Origin: Alphaproteobacteria bacterium
Lineage (GTDB): Bacteria > Pseudomonadota > Alphaproteobacteria > Micropepsales > Micropepsaceae
Assembly (NCBI GenBank): GCA_021325375.1
Contig: JAJPHG010000041.1
Span: forward strand, 1 to 64,000
Direction: 5' to 3'
Length of the DNA stretch: 64,000 bases
In this document: piece after piece, positions 9,273 through 18,164 of the stretch
Position numbering within the stretch: the first letter of the stretch is position 1
How the letters are laid out: every line of letters begins with the position of its first letter
Notes under the pieces: model-generated
What the model saw: the letters and a program-made list of their open reading frames with translations, nothing else
What the model was told of the DNA's origin: nothing
Database searches by the model: none
Position numbers and translations under genes: made by a program

Positions 9273-12200
9273 GCGCGCGCGATCCGGCGCTGGCCGCATC
9301 CGATCCCACGCGCTCGGCCTGGGTGGCGGCGAATGCCGGCGCGGGCAAGACGCACACGCTCGCCAACCGCGTGACGCGGCTGCTGTTCGCGGGCGCCAAG
9401 CCGGAGCGCATCCTTTGCCTCACCTATACGAAGGCCGCGGCGGCGGAGATGCAGGACCGCCTGTTCCGCCAGCTCGGCGAATGGGCGATGCTTCCCGACG
9501 CCGAGCTTCGCATCAAGATCGCCACCGTCGGCGCCGAAGCGCACGGCCGCGAGGAGCTGCGCAAGGCACGCCGCCTCTTCGCGCAGGCGCTGGAGACGCC
9601 GGGCGGCCTCAAGATCCAGACGATCCACGCCTTCTGCCAGAACCTGCTGTCGCGCTTTCCCATCGAGGCCGGCGTCGCGCCCGCCTTCCGCGTGCTCGAC
9701 GACCGCACGGCGCGCGACCTTCTCGCCGACGCGCGCGCGCAGGTGCTGGAGCGCGCGGGGCGCGGCGACGTGGCGCTCGCCGCCGCCGCGTCGCATCTCG
9801 TCACCCAGACGAGCGAAGGCCGCATGCAGCAATTGCTCGACGCGGCGCTGGGCAACGACCGGCGCAAGCTCGACCGCTTCATCGCCAATCTCAGCGGCAT
9901 GGAGATGGCGCAGAAGCTGCGCGTCGCCCATGGCGCGGGCGCCGATGACACGACGGGGTCCGTCGCGGAGGATTTCGCCGCGTTTATCCAAGGACAGGCA
10001 GAGCAACTCGGCGCCGTCGCAAGCTGGCTCGCGAACGGCGCGAAGACCGATGTCGAGCGCGGCGCGGCGCTGGCGGCGGCGCTCAAGGAAGACGACGCAC
10101 CGGCGCGCTTCGCGCTCTTCCGCGACATGCTGTTGACCGGCAAGGGCGAGCGCTACGCACGGCTCGCGACGTCTGCGCTCGTGAAAGCGCGGCCCGATCT
10201 GCATGCGGCGCTGGAGGAGCTGTGCTCGTGCTTTCTCGAGGCCGAGCAATATCATCGCGCGGCCTATGCGGCGGGCCTGGCCGAGGCGACATTGGTGCTG
10301 GCGGACGCGGCGCGCGCGATCTATGCGCGCGAGAAGCGGCTGCGCGGCGTGCTCGACTACGACGACCTGATCGCAGAGACGCTGCGGCTGCTCGAACGCG
10401 GCACGACGGCGCAATGGGTGCTGTTCAAGCTCGACGGCGGCCTCGACCACATCCTCATCGACGAGGCGCAGGACACCTCGCCCGAGCAATGGGCCATCGT
10501 GCGCAAGCTGACGGAGGAGTTCTTCGCCGGCGAAGGCGTGCGCGCGGGCGAGCGCACCGTCTTCGCCGTCGGCGACGAGAAGCAGTCGATCTTCTCCTTC
10601 CAGGGCGCCGAGCCGACGCAGTTCGAGGTCAACCGCAAATTCTTCCGTGCCCATGTCGAGGCCGCGGGGCAGGATTTCGTCGAGGCGCAGCTTCCGACCT
10701 CGCGCCGCTCGGCGCCGGAGATCCTGACCTTCGTCGACGAGGTGTTCTCCGACCCGCTGGCGCGCGCGGGGCTCACGTCTCAAGGTGCCGTGATCGCCCA
10801 CACGCCGCTGCGTCTCGAAGCCAAGGGCCGCGTCGAAGTGTGGCCGCCGATCAAGCCTTCCGGCGCGCCGGAGCCCGACGTGTGGCGGCCGGTCGACGTC
10901 GAGTCCGAGACCAGTCCCGTCGTCCAGCTCGCGATTCGGATCGCCGACGCGATCCGGCGCTGGACCAACGGACGCACCCGGCTGCCCGGCCGCGACAAGG
11001 CGATCGCGCCGGGCGATATCATGATCCTGCTGCCGCGCCGCGAGCCGTTCGGCAGCGAGGTGATCCGGCGGCTGAAAGAGCGCGGCATCGCGGTCGCGGG
11101 CGCCGACCGCATCCGCCTCACCGAGCAGATCGCGGTGATGGACCTCATCGCGCTCGGCCGCTTCGTGCTGCTGCCGGAGGATGATCTGAACCTCGCGGCC
11201 CTGCTGCGCTCGCCGATGATCGACGTCAGCGAGGAGCAGTTGTTCGCCCTCGCCCATGGCCGCGAGGGAACGCTGTGGAGCGCGCTCGAACGGCGGCGCG
11301 ACGAGTTCCCGGCGTGCTACGAATTCCTAAGCGAGATGCGCGCGCGCGCCGATTTCGCGCCGCCTTACGAGTTCTTCGCCCATGCGCTGACGGTGCGCGG
11401 CATGCGCGCGCGGCTCCTGGCGCGGCTCGGCCACGAGGCGAACGACGCCATCGACGAGTTCCTCTCCTACGCCTTCGCGCATGAGGCGCAGAACACGCCG
11501 TCGCTGGAGGGATTCCTGAGCTGGGTCGAGCGCGGCGGCGCGGAGGTCAAGCGCGACATGGAGCGCGGCCGCGACGAGGTGCGCGTGATGACCGTGCACG
11601 GCGCCAAGGGGCTCGAGGCCGAGATCGTCATCCTCGCCGACACCACCACCCTTCCCGAGCAGCCCGGCTCGAAGGGCCATCTTCTGTATACGGAGGATGG
11701 CGTGCTGTTCCCGCTCGCCGAAGGCACAGCACCCGAACCGGTGAGCCGCGCCAAGGCGCTGGCGGTGGAGGAGACGCTGAAGGAGCACCGGCGCCTGCTC
11801 TATGTCGCGCTCACCCGCGCCAAGGACCGGCTCTATATCGCGGGCTTCGAGAACCGGCGCGGCATCAGGGACGGCTCGTGGTACGCGCTGTGCCGCGCCG
11901 CGGCCGAGCGCATCGCCGTGCCCGTCGAAGAGGACGGCGAGACCGTCCTGGTCCTCGGCCACGCGCCGGACGAGGAGGCCGAGCCGCGCCTGCCGCTCGA
12001 AGCCGCGCCGCTCAAGCTGGACGATTGGGTCACGGCGCCCGCGCCCGTCGAGCGGCCGGCGCCGCGCTTCGTGCGCCCCTCCGAAGAGGCCGAGATGGAC
12101 GAGCCCGCCGTCCTGCCGCCACGCGACGACCGCCGCTTCCGGCGCGGCCAGCTCGTCCACACCCTGCTCGCGCGCCTGCCCGAGCTGCCGAAGGCCAGGC

Positions 12201-12643
12201 GCCGCGCCGCCGCGCTGCGCTATCTGAAAGCGCGCGACGCCGACCATGCGGAGGCGCTCGCCGACGAAACGCTCCGTGTACTGAGCGATCCCGCCTTCGC
12301 CGCGGCGTTCGCAGCCGGCAGCCGCGCCGAGATCGGCCTCGTCGCCGACCTGGACGGGCTCGGCCGCATCAACGGGCGCATCGACCGCCTCGCCGTCTCG
12401 GACACGGAGGTCCTGATCGTCGACTTCAAGACCAGCCGCCCGCCGCCCCGGCACGAGGACGAGCTGGCGCGGATCTACAGGACCCAGATGGCGCTCTACC
12501 GCGCGGCGGCGGCGAAGATCTTCCCCGGCCGCCGAATCGCCTGCGCGCTGGTGTGGACGGAAGGCCCCAGCCTGATGCCGCTCTCCGCAGCGCTTTTGGA
12601 CGCGGAAATGGCGCGCATTGCCGCCCGCGCCGCCGGGCGTTGA
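9269..12643 (+). CDS. addA: Double-strand break repair helicase AddA
   Basis: 1124 residues, a UvrD/RecB-family ATPase. Walker A is AGAGKTHTLANRV near residue 20-30. LTYTKAAAAEM is motif Ia and DEAQDTS the Walker B. VMTVHGAKGLEAE and YVALTRAKDRLY are the late helicase motifs. The C-terminal RecB-like nuclease has LIVDFKTSRP and QMALYRAA. This is the motor subunit of AddAB, the RecBCD analogue of alphaproteobacteria. The ATG at 9269 forms an ATGA overlap with the addB stop and follows a string of murU-addB-addA overlaps, so the block is a single operon. Confidence 0.95.
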   Translation: MSARDPALAASDPTRSAWVAANAGAGKTHTLANRVTRLLFAGAKPERILCLTYTKAAAAEMQDRLFRQLGEWAMLPDAELRIKIATVGAEAHGREELRKARRLFAQALETPGGLKIQTIHAFCQNLLSRFPIEAGVAPAFRVLDDRTARDLLADARAQVLERAGRGDVALAAAASHLVTQTSEGRMQQLLDAALGNDRRKLDRFIANLSGMEMAQKLRVAHGAGADDTTGSVAEDFAAFIQGQAEQLGAVASWLANGAKTDVERGAALAAALKEDDAPARFALFRDMLLTGKGERYARLATSALVKARPDLHAALEELCSCFLEAEQYHRAAYAAGLAEATLVLADAARAIYAREKRLRGVLDYDDLIAETLRLLERGTTAQWVLFKLDGGLDHILIDEAQDTSPEQWAIVRKLTEEFFAGEGVRAGERTVFAVGDEKQSIFSFQGAEPTQFEVNRKFFRAHVEAAGQDFVEAQLPTSRRSAPEILTFVDEVFSDPLARAGLTSQGAVIAHTPLRLEAKGRVEVWPPIKPSGAPEPDVWRPVDVESETSPVVQLAIRIADAIRRWTNGRTRLPGRDKAIAPGDIMILLPRREPFGSEVIRRLKERGIAVAGADRIRLTEQIAVMDLIALGRFVLLPEDDLNLAALLRSPMIDVSEEQLFALAHGREGTLWSALERRRDEFPACYEFLSEMRARADFAPPYEFFAHALTVRGMRARLLARLGHEANDAIDEFLSYAFAHEAQNTPSLEGFLSWVERGGAEVKRDMERGRDEVRVMTVHGAKGLEAEIVILADTTTLPEQPGSKGHLLYTEDGVLFPLAEGTAPEPVSRAKALAVEETLKEHRRLLYVALTRAKDRLYIAGFENRRGIRDGSWYALCRAAAERIAVPVEEDGETVLVLGHAPDEEAEPRLPLEAAPLKLDDWVTAPAPVERPAPRFVRPSEEAEMDEPAVLPPRDDRRFRRGQLVHTLLARLPELPKARRRAAALRYLKARDADHAEALADETLRVLSDPAFAAAFAAGSRAEIGLVADLDGLGRINGRIDRLAVSDTEVLIVDFKTSRPPPRHEDELARIYRTQMALYRAAAAKIFPGRRIACALVWTEGPSLMPLSAALLDAEMARIAARAAGR

Positions 12644-12697
12644 TTTCGGGGGGCCGGCTACCTAGATTCAAGACCAGAACAACCCAGGAAAGTCCCC

Positions 12698-13048
12698 ATG
12701 ACCCTCAAAGTCTCCGACGCATCGTTCGCCAACGACGTCATCAATTCCAAGACCCCCGTCGTCGTCGATTTCTGGGCGGAATGGTGCGGCCCGTGCAAGA
12801 TGATCGGACCCTCGCTCGAGGAGCTGTCGGACGAGCTCGCCGGCAAGGTCACCATCGTCAAGATCAACATCGACGAGAACCCCCACACGCCGCAGAAATA
12901 CGGCGTGCGCGGCATCCCCACCATGATGATCTTCCAGGGCGGCCAGGTCGCCGCCACCAAGGTCGGCGCGCTCCCCAAATCGAAGATCAAGGAATGGATC
13001 GAGAGCTCGGTCTCGACCAACACGATCTCCGGCGCGGCAAAGGCGTAG
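12698..13048 (+). CDS. trxA: Thioredoxin
   Basis: 116 residues with the active site WCGPC (Cys30, Cys33) in FWAEWCGPCKM and the cis-proline loop RGIPTMMIF. It has no signal peptide, so it acts as a cytosolic disulfide reductase for ribonucleotide reductase and repair enzymes. The gene lies 54 nt after addA, the conserved addB-addA-trxA order of alphaproteobacteria. A short extra tail (about 8 residues, ISGAAKA) extends past the usual end of the fold. Confidence 0.95.
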   Translation: MTLKVSDASFANDVINSKTPVVVDFWAEWCGPCKMIGPSLEELSDELAGKVTIVKINIDENPHTPQKYGVRGIPTMMIFQGGQVAATKVGALPKSKIKEWIESSVSTNTISGAAKA

Positions 13049-13166
13049 TTCGCGCATCGCTCCTAGCGGCCCGTCGCCCTTCGAGGCTCGCTGGGCAGGG
13101 GAAATTTCCTACAAGACGCCGCTTCTCTCTCCGGCTAGCCTGGCGCCGCAAGCAGGGGGCTTCGTC

Positions 13167-13538
13167 ATGCTCAAGACAATCGGCGCCGTGGTCGCGGGCG
13201 CGGTGCTTTGGATCGTCCTGGTCTCGATCGCGGACCGCGTCATGCGGGCTGCATGGCCGGAATACCAGGCGGCTTTAAGCGCGATGGCGTTCACCCTGCC
13301 CATGATGCTGGCCCGGCTGGCCGAGAGCACGGTCGCGCTCATCATCGCGGCGTGGGCGACTGCGAAGATCGCGCCGGATTCACGCGTCGCGCCCTGGGCA
13401 CTGGCCCTTGTGATGCTCGCGCCGTTCGCGCCGTATCACCTGCTCGTCATCTGGGCCAAATTCCCGATCTGGTACCACGCCTACTTCCTGACCTCGCTGC
13501 TCGTGCTTCCGCCGCTGACGGCGAGGCTCGCGCGCTGA
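13167..13538 (+). CDS. Small integral membrane protein, unknown function
   Basis: 123 residues with about four hydrophobic helices (around residues 3-22, 42-65, 75-95 and 103-120). The N-terminus MLKTIGAVVAGAVLWIV looks like a first helix rather than a cleaved signal. No family motif is recognised. It sits alone between trxA and a convergent secreted-protein gene (9-nt gap). It is part of the accessory insert between the trxA and folC backbone genes. Confidence 0.6.
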   Translation: MLKTIGAVVAGAVLWIVLVSIADRVMRAAWPEYQAALSAMAFTLPMMLARLAESTVALIIAAWATAKIAPDSRVAPWALALVMLAPFAPYHLLVIWAKFPIWYHAYFLTSLLVLPPLTARLAR

Positions 13539-13547
13539 AGGGCGCCT

Positions 13548-13976
13548 CTATTTGCGCATGACGCCAATGACCGGGGTCGATCCCTTCGCGCCCTTGGCCG
13601 CGGTGCCCTGGACCGTGTAGGTGCCGGATTCGATCTCGGAGAACGACACGCCGTCGCTCGTGGCCGACAGGTCCCACGACCCGCCGGTGACCAGCGGGTA
13701 CTGGACGCGCAGCACCAACTGCACGCCCGGCTCCTCGGCGAACTGGACGCCGGCCACGATCGCGTTGCCGAAGCCCTTGACCTTGCCGATGAATCCGGCG
13801 CCGAAGCCTTCGGCGCAGTCCGGGTCGTCGGTGCCCGCCACACTGGTCTTGTCGATTTTCAGCGTAAGCACGTCGCAATGGCCGTCAAGGCTGACGATCT
13901 GCGTCTTCGATTTCGCTGATGCCGCGCCGCTCAGGGCGACGAGCACCGCCGCCGCCAGCGCCAATGATGATCTCAT
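13548..13976 (-). CDS. Secreted protein, paralogue of the one at 15236-15640
   Basis: 142 residues with a clear signal peptide ending SGAASA (about residue 21). The mature start VSLDGHCDVLTLKI and the VAGTDDPDC segment match the second secreted protein at 15236-15640 (IDGHCNTFTLNV and VAGTRGGC). Both also share a GSGTY / ESGTY turn near the C-terminus. The conserved Cys pair probably forms a disulfide in the periplasm. The domain is not recognised. The gene diverges from the AraC-family regulator immediately beside it. Confidence 0.6.
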   Translation of the reverse strand: MRSSLALAAAVLVALSGAASAKSKTQIVSLDGHCDVLTLKIDKTSVAGTDDPDCAEGFGAGFIGKVKGFGNAIVAGVQFAEEPGVQLVLRVQYPLVTGGSWDLSATSDGVSFSEIESGTYTVQGTAAKGAKGSTPVIGVMRK

Positions 13977-14062
13977 GAACTCCCCCTCATTTGGAAACTT
14001 GTGTCGCCCTGCGACGAACGGGACTATATTTCGGTCCGGTGCGCGGGACCGAGGGGGTTGGC

Positions 14063-15157
14063 TTGTCCGTACGTCCCGACTTCTTGGATATCCATCCCGC
14101 CAAGGCGGCGCGGGTGGCGCGCGCGCGGATTGCGGCTTCCTACTTCCGAACCGAGACGCTGGCGCCGGACGAGCGCTTCGCCGCCTGGCGCGAGAGCGTC
14201 GGCGTGTTCCTCGACGCGCGTCTGGCGGCGAACGACGATCCCGCCCGCTTCCAGGGCGACGTCGAAAGCTATCTGCTCGACGACATCGTGCTGTCGCGGC
14301 CGCGCGCGGTCGGGCAGAAATTCGACCGTCCGAGCGGGCGCATCGCGCGCGACGGCATCGACAGCTACATGATCCAGCTTTTCGTGCGCGGCCATACCGA
14401 CATCGAGCTGGGGCGGCGCTCCCTGCACGGCGGCGAGAAGCGCATCGTGGGCTTCGATCTCGGCGAGACGCTCGACAGCGCCAACGGCGATTTCGACATC
14501 CTTTGCGCGATCGTGCCGCGCGCGCGGCTGGCGCCGCTGCTCGACCGGCCGGACTCGCTGCACGCCGCCATGCCCTCGCCCGAAAGCGGCGGCGGCCACC
14601 TGCTGGCGGAGTTCCTGCCCAACCTGTTCGACAGCCTGCCCGACCTCGCCCCCGGCCAGACCGGATCGGCGTCGCGCGCGCTGACCGAGCTGATCGCGAC
14701 CGCGTTCAACGGCGCCGAATTCGCGGCCGGCGACGCGCCCGCGCTTGCCGAACGCGCGCTCGAGCTCAAGGCCAAGCGCTTCGTGAAGGACCATCTCATG
14801 GAGCAGACCCTGGGCCCCGACGAACTCGGCGCCGCGCTAGGGCTTTCGCGCTCCGCGCTCTATCGCCTGTTCAGGGAGAGCGGCGGCGTGGCCCTCTATA
14901 TCCGCGAGCAGCGCCTGCGCCGCTGCCTGGCCGAGCTCGTCGGCGAGCGCGGCCGCCATGCCCAAGTGGCCCAGATCGCGTGGCGCTGGGGCTTCACGGA
15001 CGCCGCCCATTTCGCGCGCCTTTTCAAGGAGCGCTTCGGCTGCACGCCCTCCGAGGCGCGCGAAGGCGGCGGCGCAAGGGGCGCGCGCGACGCCCGCAGC
15101 CCCGACCCGCGCATCGGCGACCGCCGCTACGAGGACTGGATCGCCGGGCTGGCGTGA
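14063..15157 (+). CDS. AraC-family transcriptional regulator
   Basis: 364 residues from a TTG at 14063, favoured because GAGGGGG stands 5 nt before it; an earlier TTG at 13991 would add 24 residues that look non-coding. The N-terminal about 220 residues resemble the AraC-binding-like domain (pfam14525 type). The C-terminal double helix-turn-helix begins near LGPDELGAALGLSRSALYRLF and continues with VAQIAWRWGFTDAAHFARLFKERFG, the strongly conserved second HTH. It is flanked by two paralogous secreted-protein genes, one divergent and one 78 nt downstream in the same direction, which are its most likely targets. The signal it senses is unknown. Confidence 0.85.
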   Translation: MSVRPDFLDIHPAKAARVARARIAASYFRTETLAPDERFAAWRESVGVFLDARLAANDDPARFQGDVESYLLDDIVLSRPRAVGQKFDRPSGRIARDGIDSYMIQLFVRGHTDIELGRRSLHGGEKRIVGFDLGETLDSANGDFDILCAIVPRARLAPLLDRPDSLHAAMPSPESGGGHLLAEFLPNLFDSLPDLAPGQTGSASRALTELIATAFNGAEFAAGDAPALAERALELKAKRFVKDHLMEQTLGPDELGAALGLSRSALYRLFRESGGVALYIREQRLRRCLAELVGERGRHAQVAQIAWRWGFTDAAHFARLFKERFGCTPSEAREGGGARGARDARSPDPRIGDRRYEDWIAGLA

Positions 15158-15235
15158 CTTTTTCCCTCGCAAAGCGTTACTATTCCGGCGGCCGCGCGTT
15201 TTGCCGCCGGACAGAAAACCAGCACTGGGAAAACC

Positions 15236-15640
15236 ATGATCAGGAAAATCGCTCTGGCGGCGTTGTTCGCCTTGTGTGGCTCGGCGGCCGAGGCCGACAC
15301 CTTCAATGTCGCCATCGACGGCCATTGCAATACCTTCACCCTGAACGTCCAAAGGTTTCTCGTCGCGGGAACGCGCGGCGGCTGCGGCTCGGCGATCGAG
15401 GGCGGCACGGTCGCGAAGGTGGACCGCAAGCGCGGCGTCGTCATCAGCGAGACGACCAACAACATGGTGGTGACGTGGTACTTCACGACGCCCGAGGCCG
15501 GCGCCGGCAAAGTGTTCGTCTTCAGCTCGGACGGCGAGACCAGCAGCGAGGTGGGCTCCGGCACCTATCACATCGTGCATGGCCCGGCTGCCGGCGGCGC
15601 GTCGGGGCCCGACATCATGGCGACGTTCCAAAAGCGCTAG
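15236..15640 (+). CDS. Secreted protein, paralogue of the one at 13548-13976
   Basis: 134 residues with a signal peptide (MIRKIALAALFALCGSAAEA). The mature protein begins DTFNVAIDGHCNTFTL and has a Cys in GTRGGCGSA, mirroring the DGHC and DPDC cysteines of the divergent paralogue across the regulator gene. No annotated domain is recognised. It follows the AraC-type gene by 78 nt and may be co-transcribed or separately activated. The gene ends 3 nt before the convergent stop of the next gene. Confidence 0.6.
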   Translation: MIRKIALAALFALCGSAAEADTFNVAIDGHCNTFTLNVQRFLVAGTRGGCGSAIEGGTVAKVDRKRGVVISETTNNMVVTWYFTTPEAGAGKVFVFSSDGETSSEVGSGTYHIVHGPAAGGASGPDIMATFQKR

Positions 15641-15643
15641 GCG

Positions 15644-16297
15644 TCAGGGAAGCACGAACGCGTTCCTGGTGTCGCTCGCGAAGCGCGTGTCGCTTCCGCT
15701 CTGCACCAGGAAGCCGTTTTTGTCGTAGGTGTGGAACAGGCCGTCCGCCGTGCCGAGCGTGAGGTAGCCGTTGTTGTCCGCCGTGATGGTGGAAATCGGC
15801 TCTCCCGTCGACTCCGACATCGCGAGCGTGTGCTTGTCGACCTTCACGAAACCGCCGCCGCTCAAGCCCACGAAGAGGATCTGTTCGTTGCCCGCCATCG
15901 CGCAGCGGCCGCCTTTGGGCTGATGCGAGGCGACGTCCGTCTCCAGATCGGCGCGCTGCGCGATCTCGACGTCGTCGCCGCTGTCGCTGAACGTGTCGGT
16001 GCGGGTATAGACGAACAGGTGCAAAGGCTCCGGCGAGCGCAGCTGGTCGACGACATAGATCGCGCGCGTCTCGACGTTGCCGACGACCCTGGGTTTTCCG
16101 GCCATCACCGCGCAGGCATGCCGGAACGGACCGAGCTCGCCCGATGCGAAGCAGCTGCCGCCCTTGCACGCGTGCCAGGTCAGCGATCTGGACGCGGTAC
16201 CCTGCGTGTAGAGCGTATAGTATTGACCGTCATCGACCGCGAGCGCCGCGCCGGACACAAGGCAGGCCGCCAACGCCATCGCCGTAAGATTGCGCAT
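15644..16297 (-). CDS. Secreted protein of unknown function
   Basis: 217 residues with a signal peptide (about 20 residues, ending AALA). Four Cys appear in the mature part (HACKGGSC, RHAC and GRCAM), suggesting disulfides. The body alternates short hydrophobic strands and turns (AIYVVDQL, ILFVGLSGGGF, GYLTLGTADGLFHTYDK), consistent with an all-beta fold. I do not recognise a family. It is convergent with the secreted gene at 15236-15640 (3-nt gap). Confidence 0.5.
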   Translation of the reverse strand: MRNLTAMALAACLVSGAALAVDDGQYYTLYTQGTASRSLTWHACKGGSCFASGELGPFRHACAVMAGKPRVVGNVETRAIYVVDQLRSPEPLHLFVYTRTDTFSDSGDDVEIAQRADLETDVASHQPKGGRCAMAGNEQILFVGLSGGGFVKVDKHTLAMSESTGEPISTITADNNGYLTLGTADGLFHTYDKNGFLVQSGSDTRFASDTRNAFVLP

Positions 16298-16360
16298 GAT
16301 ACCTCCTCCCGAGAAGCGGGAGGAGATTACCGCATTTTCATGCGTTTGGAGCGGCTGGCT

Positions 16361-16756
16361 CTAAATCCGCTCGAATGCCTTGTGCTCGACGGCTTGCGTC
16401 TTGCCGGTCGAGCGGATCATGAGGAATTTGCCCGACCAGTTGCGGCGGATCGACCAGCGCCCTTCGATCTCGCTCGCGTCGGCGTTCAGCATACCTTCGT
16501 ACTCAACGACCCCATGGCCAGGCGCGCTACCGTCATAGGTCTTCGTGAAGGTCACAAGACCCGCCCTCCGCTTGCCGAGCAACGTGGCGCAGATGGTCTG
16601 GCCTTTCGCCGGGCCCGAGCCGCAGATCTCATGCGTCGAACCTGAAAGCCAAGCGCCGCTCTCGATCAGCGTCGCATCGAAGAGCACGCGCTGAAGCGCG
16701 CGTGGATATGTATAGAGCCCATGCCAGATACCGGTGAGATTGTCCAAATTGGGCAA
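16361..16756 (-). CDS. Small conserved-looking cytosolic protein, unknown function
   Basis: 131 residues with no signal peptide. It opens with LTGIWHGLYTYP and carries ESGAWLSGSTHE, a later YEGMLNADASEIEGRWSI, and ends HKAFERI. The strand pattern suggests a small beta-barrel that may bind a ligand, but this is a guess and no family is assigned. It stands between a secreted protein gene and folC. Confidence 0.5.
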   Translation of the reverse strand: MPNLDNLTGIWHGLYTYPRALQRVLFDATLIESGAWLSGSTHEICGSGPAKGQTICATLLGKRRAGLVTFTKTYDGSAPGHGVVEYEGMLNADASEIEGRWSIRRNWSGKFLMIRSTGKTQAVEHKAFERI

Positions 16757-16844
16757 GAAAGTCCCCCGGAATTATATCTCATGCCGCAATGATATCCGCA
16801 AAACCGGGATGTGAGTCTAATCGACCCGCGGCAAGCTCGGCCCG

Positions 16845-18164
16845 CTACCCGTTCTCCGCCAGCACCGTGCCCGCCAGGTAGAGCGAGCCGCAGATGAGGA
16901 TGCGCGGCGGCGGCTCCTTGGCGTGGGCGCGGGCCCAGGCGGCGATCTGCAGCATGGCGTCCTCGACGTCCTCGGCGGGCGCCGCGTCGAGGCCGGCGCC
17001 GCGCGCGCGGTCGTAGAGCTCGCCCGCGCCGTAGCTCATCTCCTCGCCCGGGATGGAAACGGTCGCGACGTGGCGCGCCAGGCCGCGGAACGGAGCGAAG
17101 AAGCCGGACGCGTCCTTGGTGCGCAGCATGCCGGTGACGAGATAGAGCGCGCGCTCGCCGCGCTCCTCCAGATCGGCGATGGCGGTGGCGATCGCGGCGG
17201 CGCAATGCGGATTGTGGCCGCCGTCGAGCCATACCTCCGCGCCGTCCGGCGCGAGCTCGATCAGATGGCCGCGCGTCAGGCGCTGAAGCCGCGCGGGCCA
17301 GTCGACGCTGCGCAAGCCGCGCTCGATGCCGCGGTCGTCGCTCCAATCGGCGCCGGCGCGGCGAAGCCCCGCGATGGCCACCGCCGCGTTCTCGATCTGA
17401 TGACGGCCGATGAGCTTGGGCATCGGCAGGTCGAGCAGGCCGTCGGTGTCCTGATAGACCATCCGCCCATGCTCCTGATGGGCGAAGAAATCCTGGCCGA
17501 ACATCTGCACGGGCGCGCAGAGCGCGTCGGCGCGGCGCAGGATCACGTCGCGCGCCGTGTCCTCCTGCGGGCCCACGATCAGCGGCACGCCGGGCTTGAC
17601 GATGCCCGCCTTCTCCGCGGCGATGCCGGAGATCTGTTCGCCTAAGAACTCCGCATGGTCGAGGCCGACCGGCGTGATGATCGTCATGCGCGGCTTGGCG
17701 ATGACGTTGGTCGCGTCGTATTTGCCGCCCAGCCCGACCTCGAGCACCAGCGCGTCGGCCTTGTGGCGCGCGAAGGCGAGGAACGCGGCCGCCGTCGTGA
17801 TCTCGAAGAAGGTGATCGGCGCGCCGTCATTGACGCGCTCGCATTCCTCCAGCGTCGCGGCCAGCTCGGCCTCGCTGATGAGCTCGCCCGCCAGCCGGAT
17901 GCGCTCGCGGAACTCGACCAGATGCGGCGAGGTGTAGACATGGACCTTTAGGCCCTGCGCCTCCAGCATGGCGCGCGAGAACGCGCAGGTCGAACCCTTG
18001 CCGTTCGTCCCCGCGACGTGGATCACGGGAGGCAGGCGGCGCTCGGGATGGCCGAGCTCGCCCAAGAGGCGCTGGATGCGGTCCAGCACCAGGTCGATCT
18101 TCTTGGGATGCAGCGCCAGAAGCCTCGCCAGGACCGCATCGGTCCGCGCGGTGGACAGGCTCAC
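16845..18164 (-). CDS. folC: Bifunctional folylpolyglutamate/dihydrofolate synthase
   Basis: 439 residues of the Mur-ligase family. VIHVAGTNGKGSTCAF is the ATP-binding P-loop; YTSPHLVEFRERIRL and KADALVLEVGLGGKYDATN (split here for length) carry the substrate and metal-binding segments. GLDHAEFLG is the conserved His motif, and DGGHNPH closes the ATP site. The enzyme adds glutamate to dihydropteroate and folates. The start is GTG at 18164, overlapping the accD stop as GTGA; the frame remains open upstream only as a shadow of accD. It is the last gene of the trpF-trpB-trpA-accD-folC run. Confidence 0.93.
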   Translation of the reverse strand: MSLSTARTDAVLARLLALHPKKIDLVLDRIQRLLGELGHPERRLPPVIHVAGTNGKGSTCAFSRAMLEAQGLKVHVYTSPHLVEFRERIRLAGELISEAELAATLEECERVNDGAPITFFEITTAAAFLAFARHKADALVLEVGLGGKYDATNVIAKPRMTIITPVGLDHAEFLGEQISGIAAEKAGIVKPGVPLIVGPQEDTARDVILRRADALCAPVQMFGQDFFAHQEHGRMVYQDTDGLLDLPMPKLIGRHQIENAAVAIAGLRRAGADWSDDRGIERGLRSVDWPARLQRLTRGHLIELAPDGAEVWLDGGHNPHCAAAIATAIADLEERGERALYLVTGMLRTKDASGFFAPFRGLARHVATVSIPGEEMSYGAGELYDRARGAGLDAAPAEDVEDAMLQIAAWARAHAKEPPPRILICGSLYLAGTVLAENG

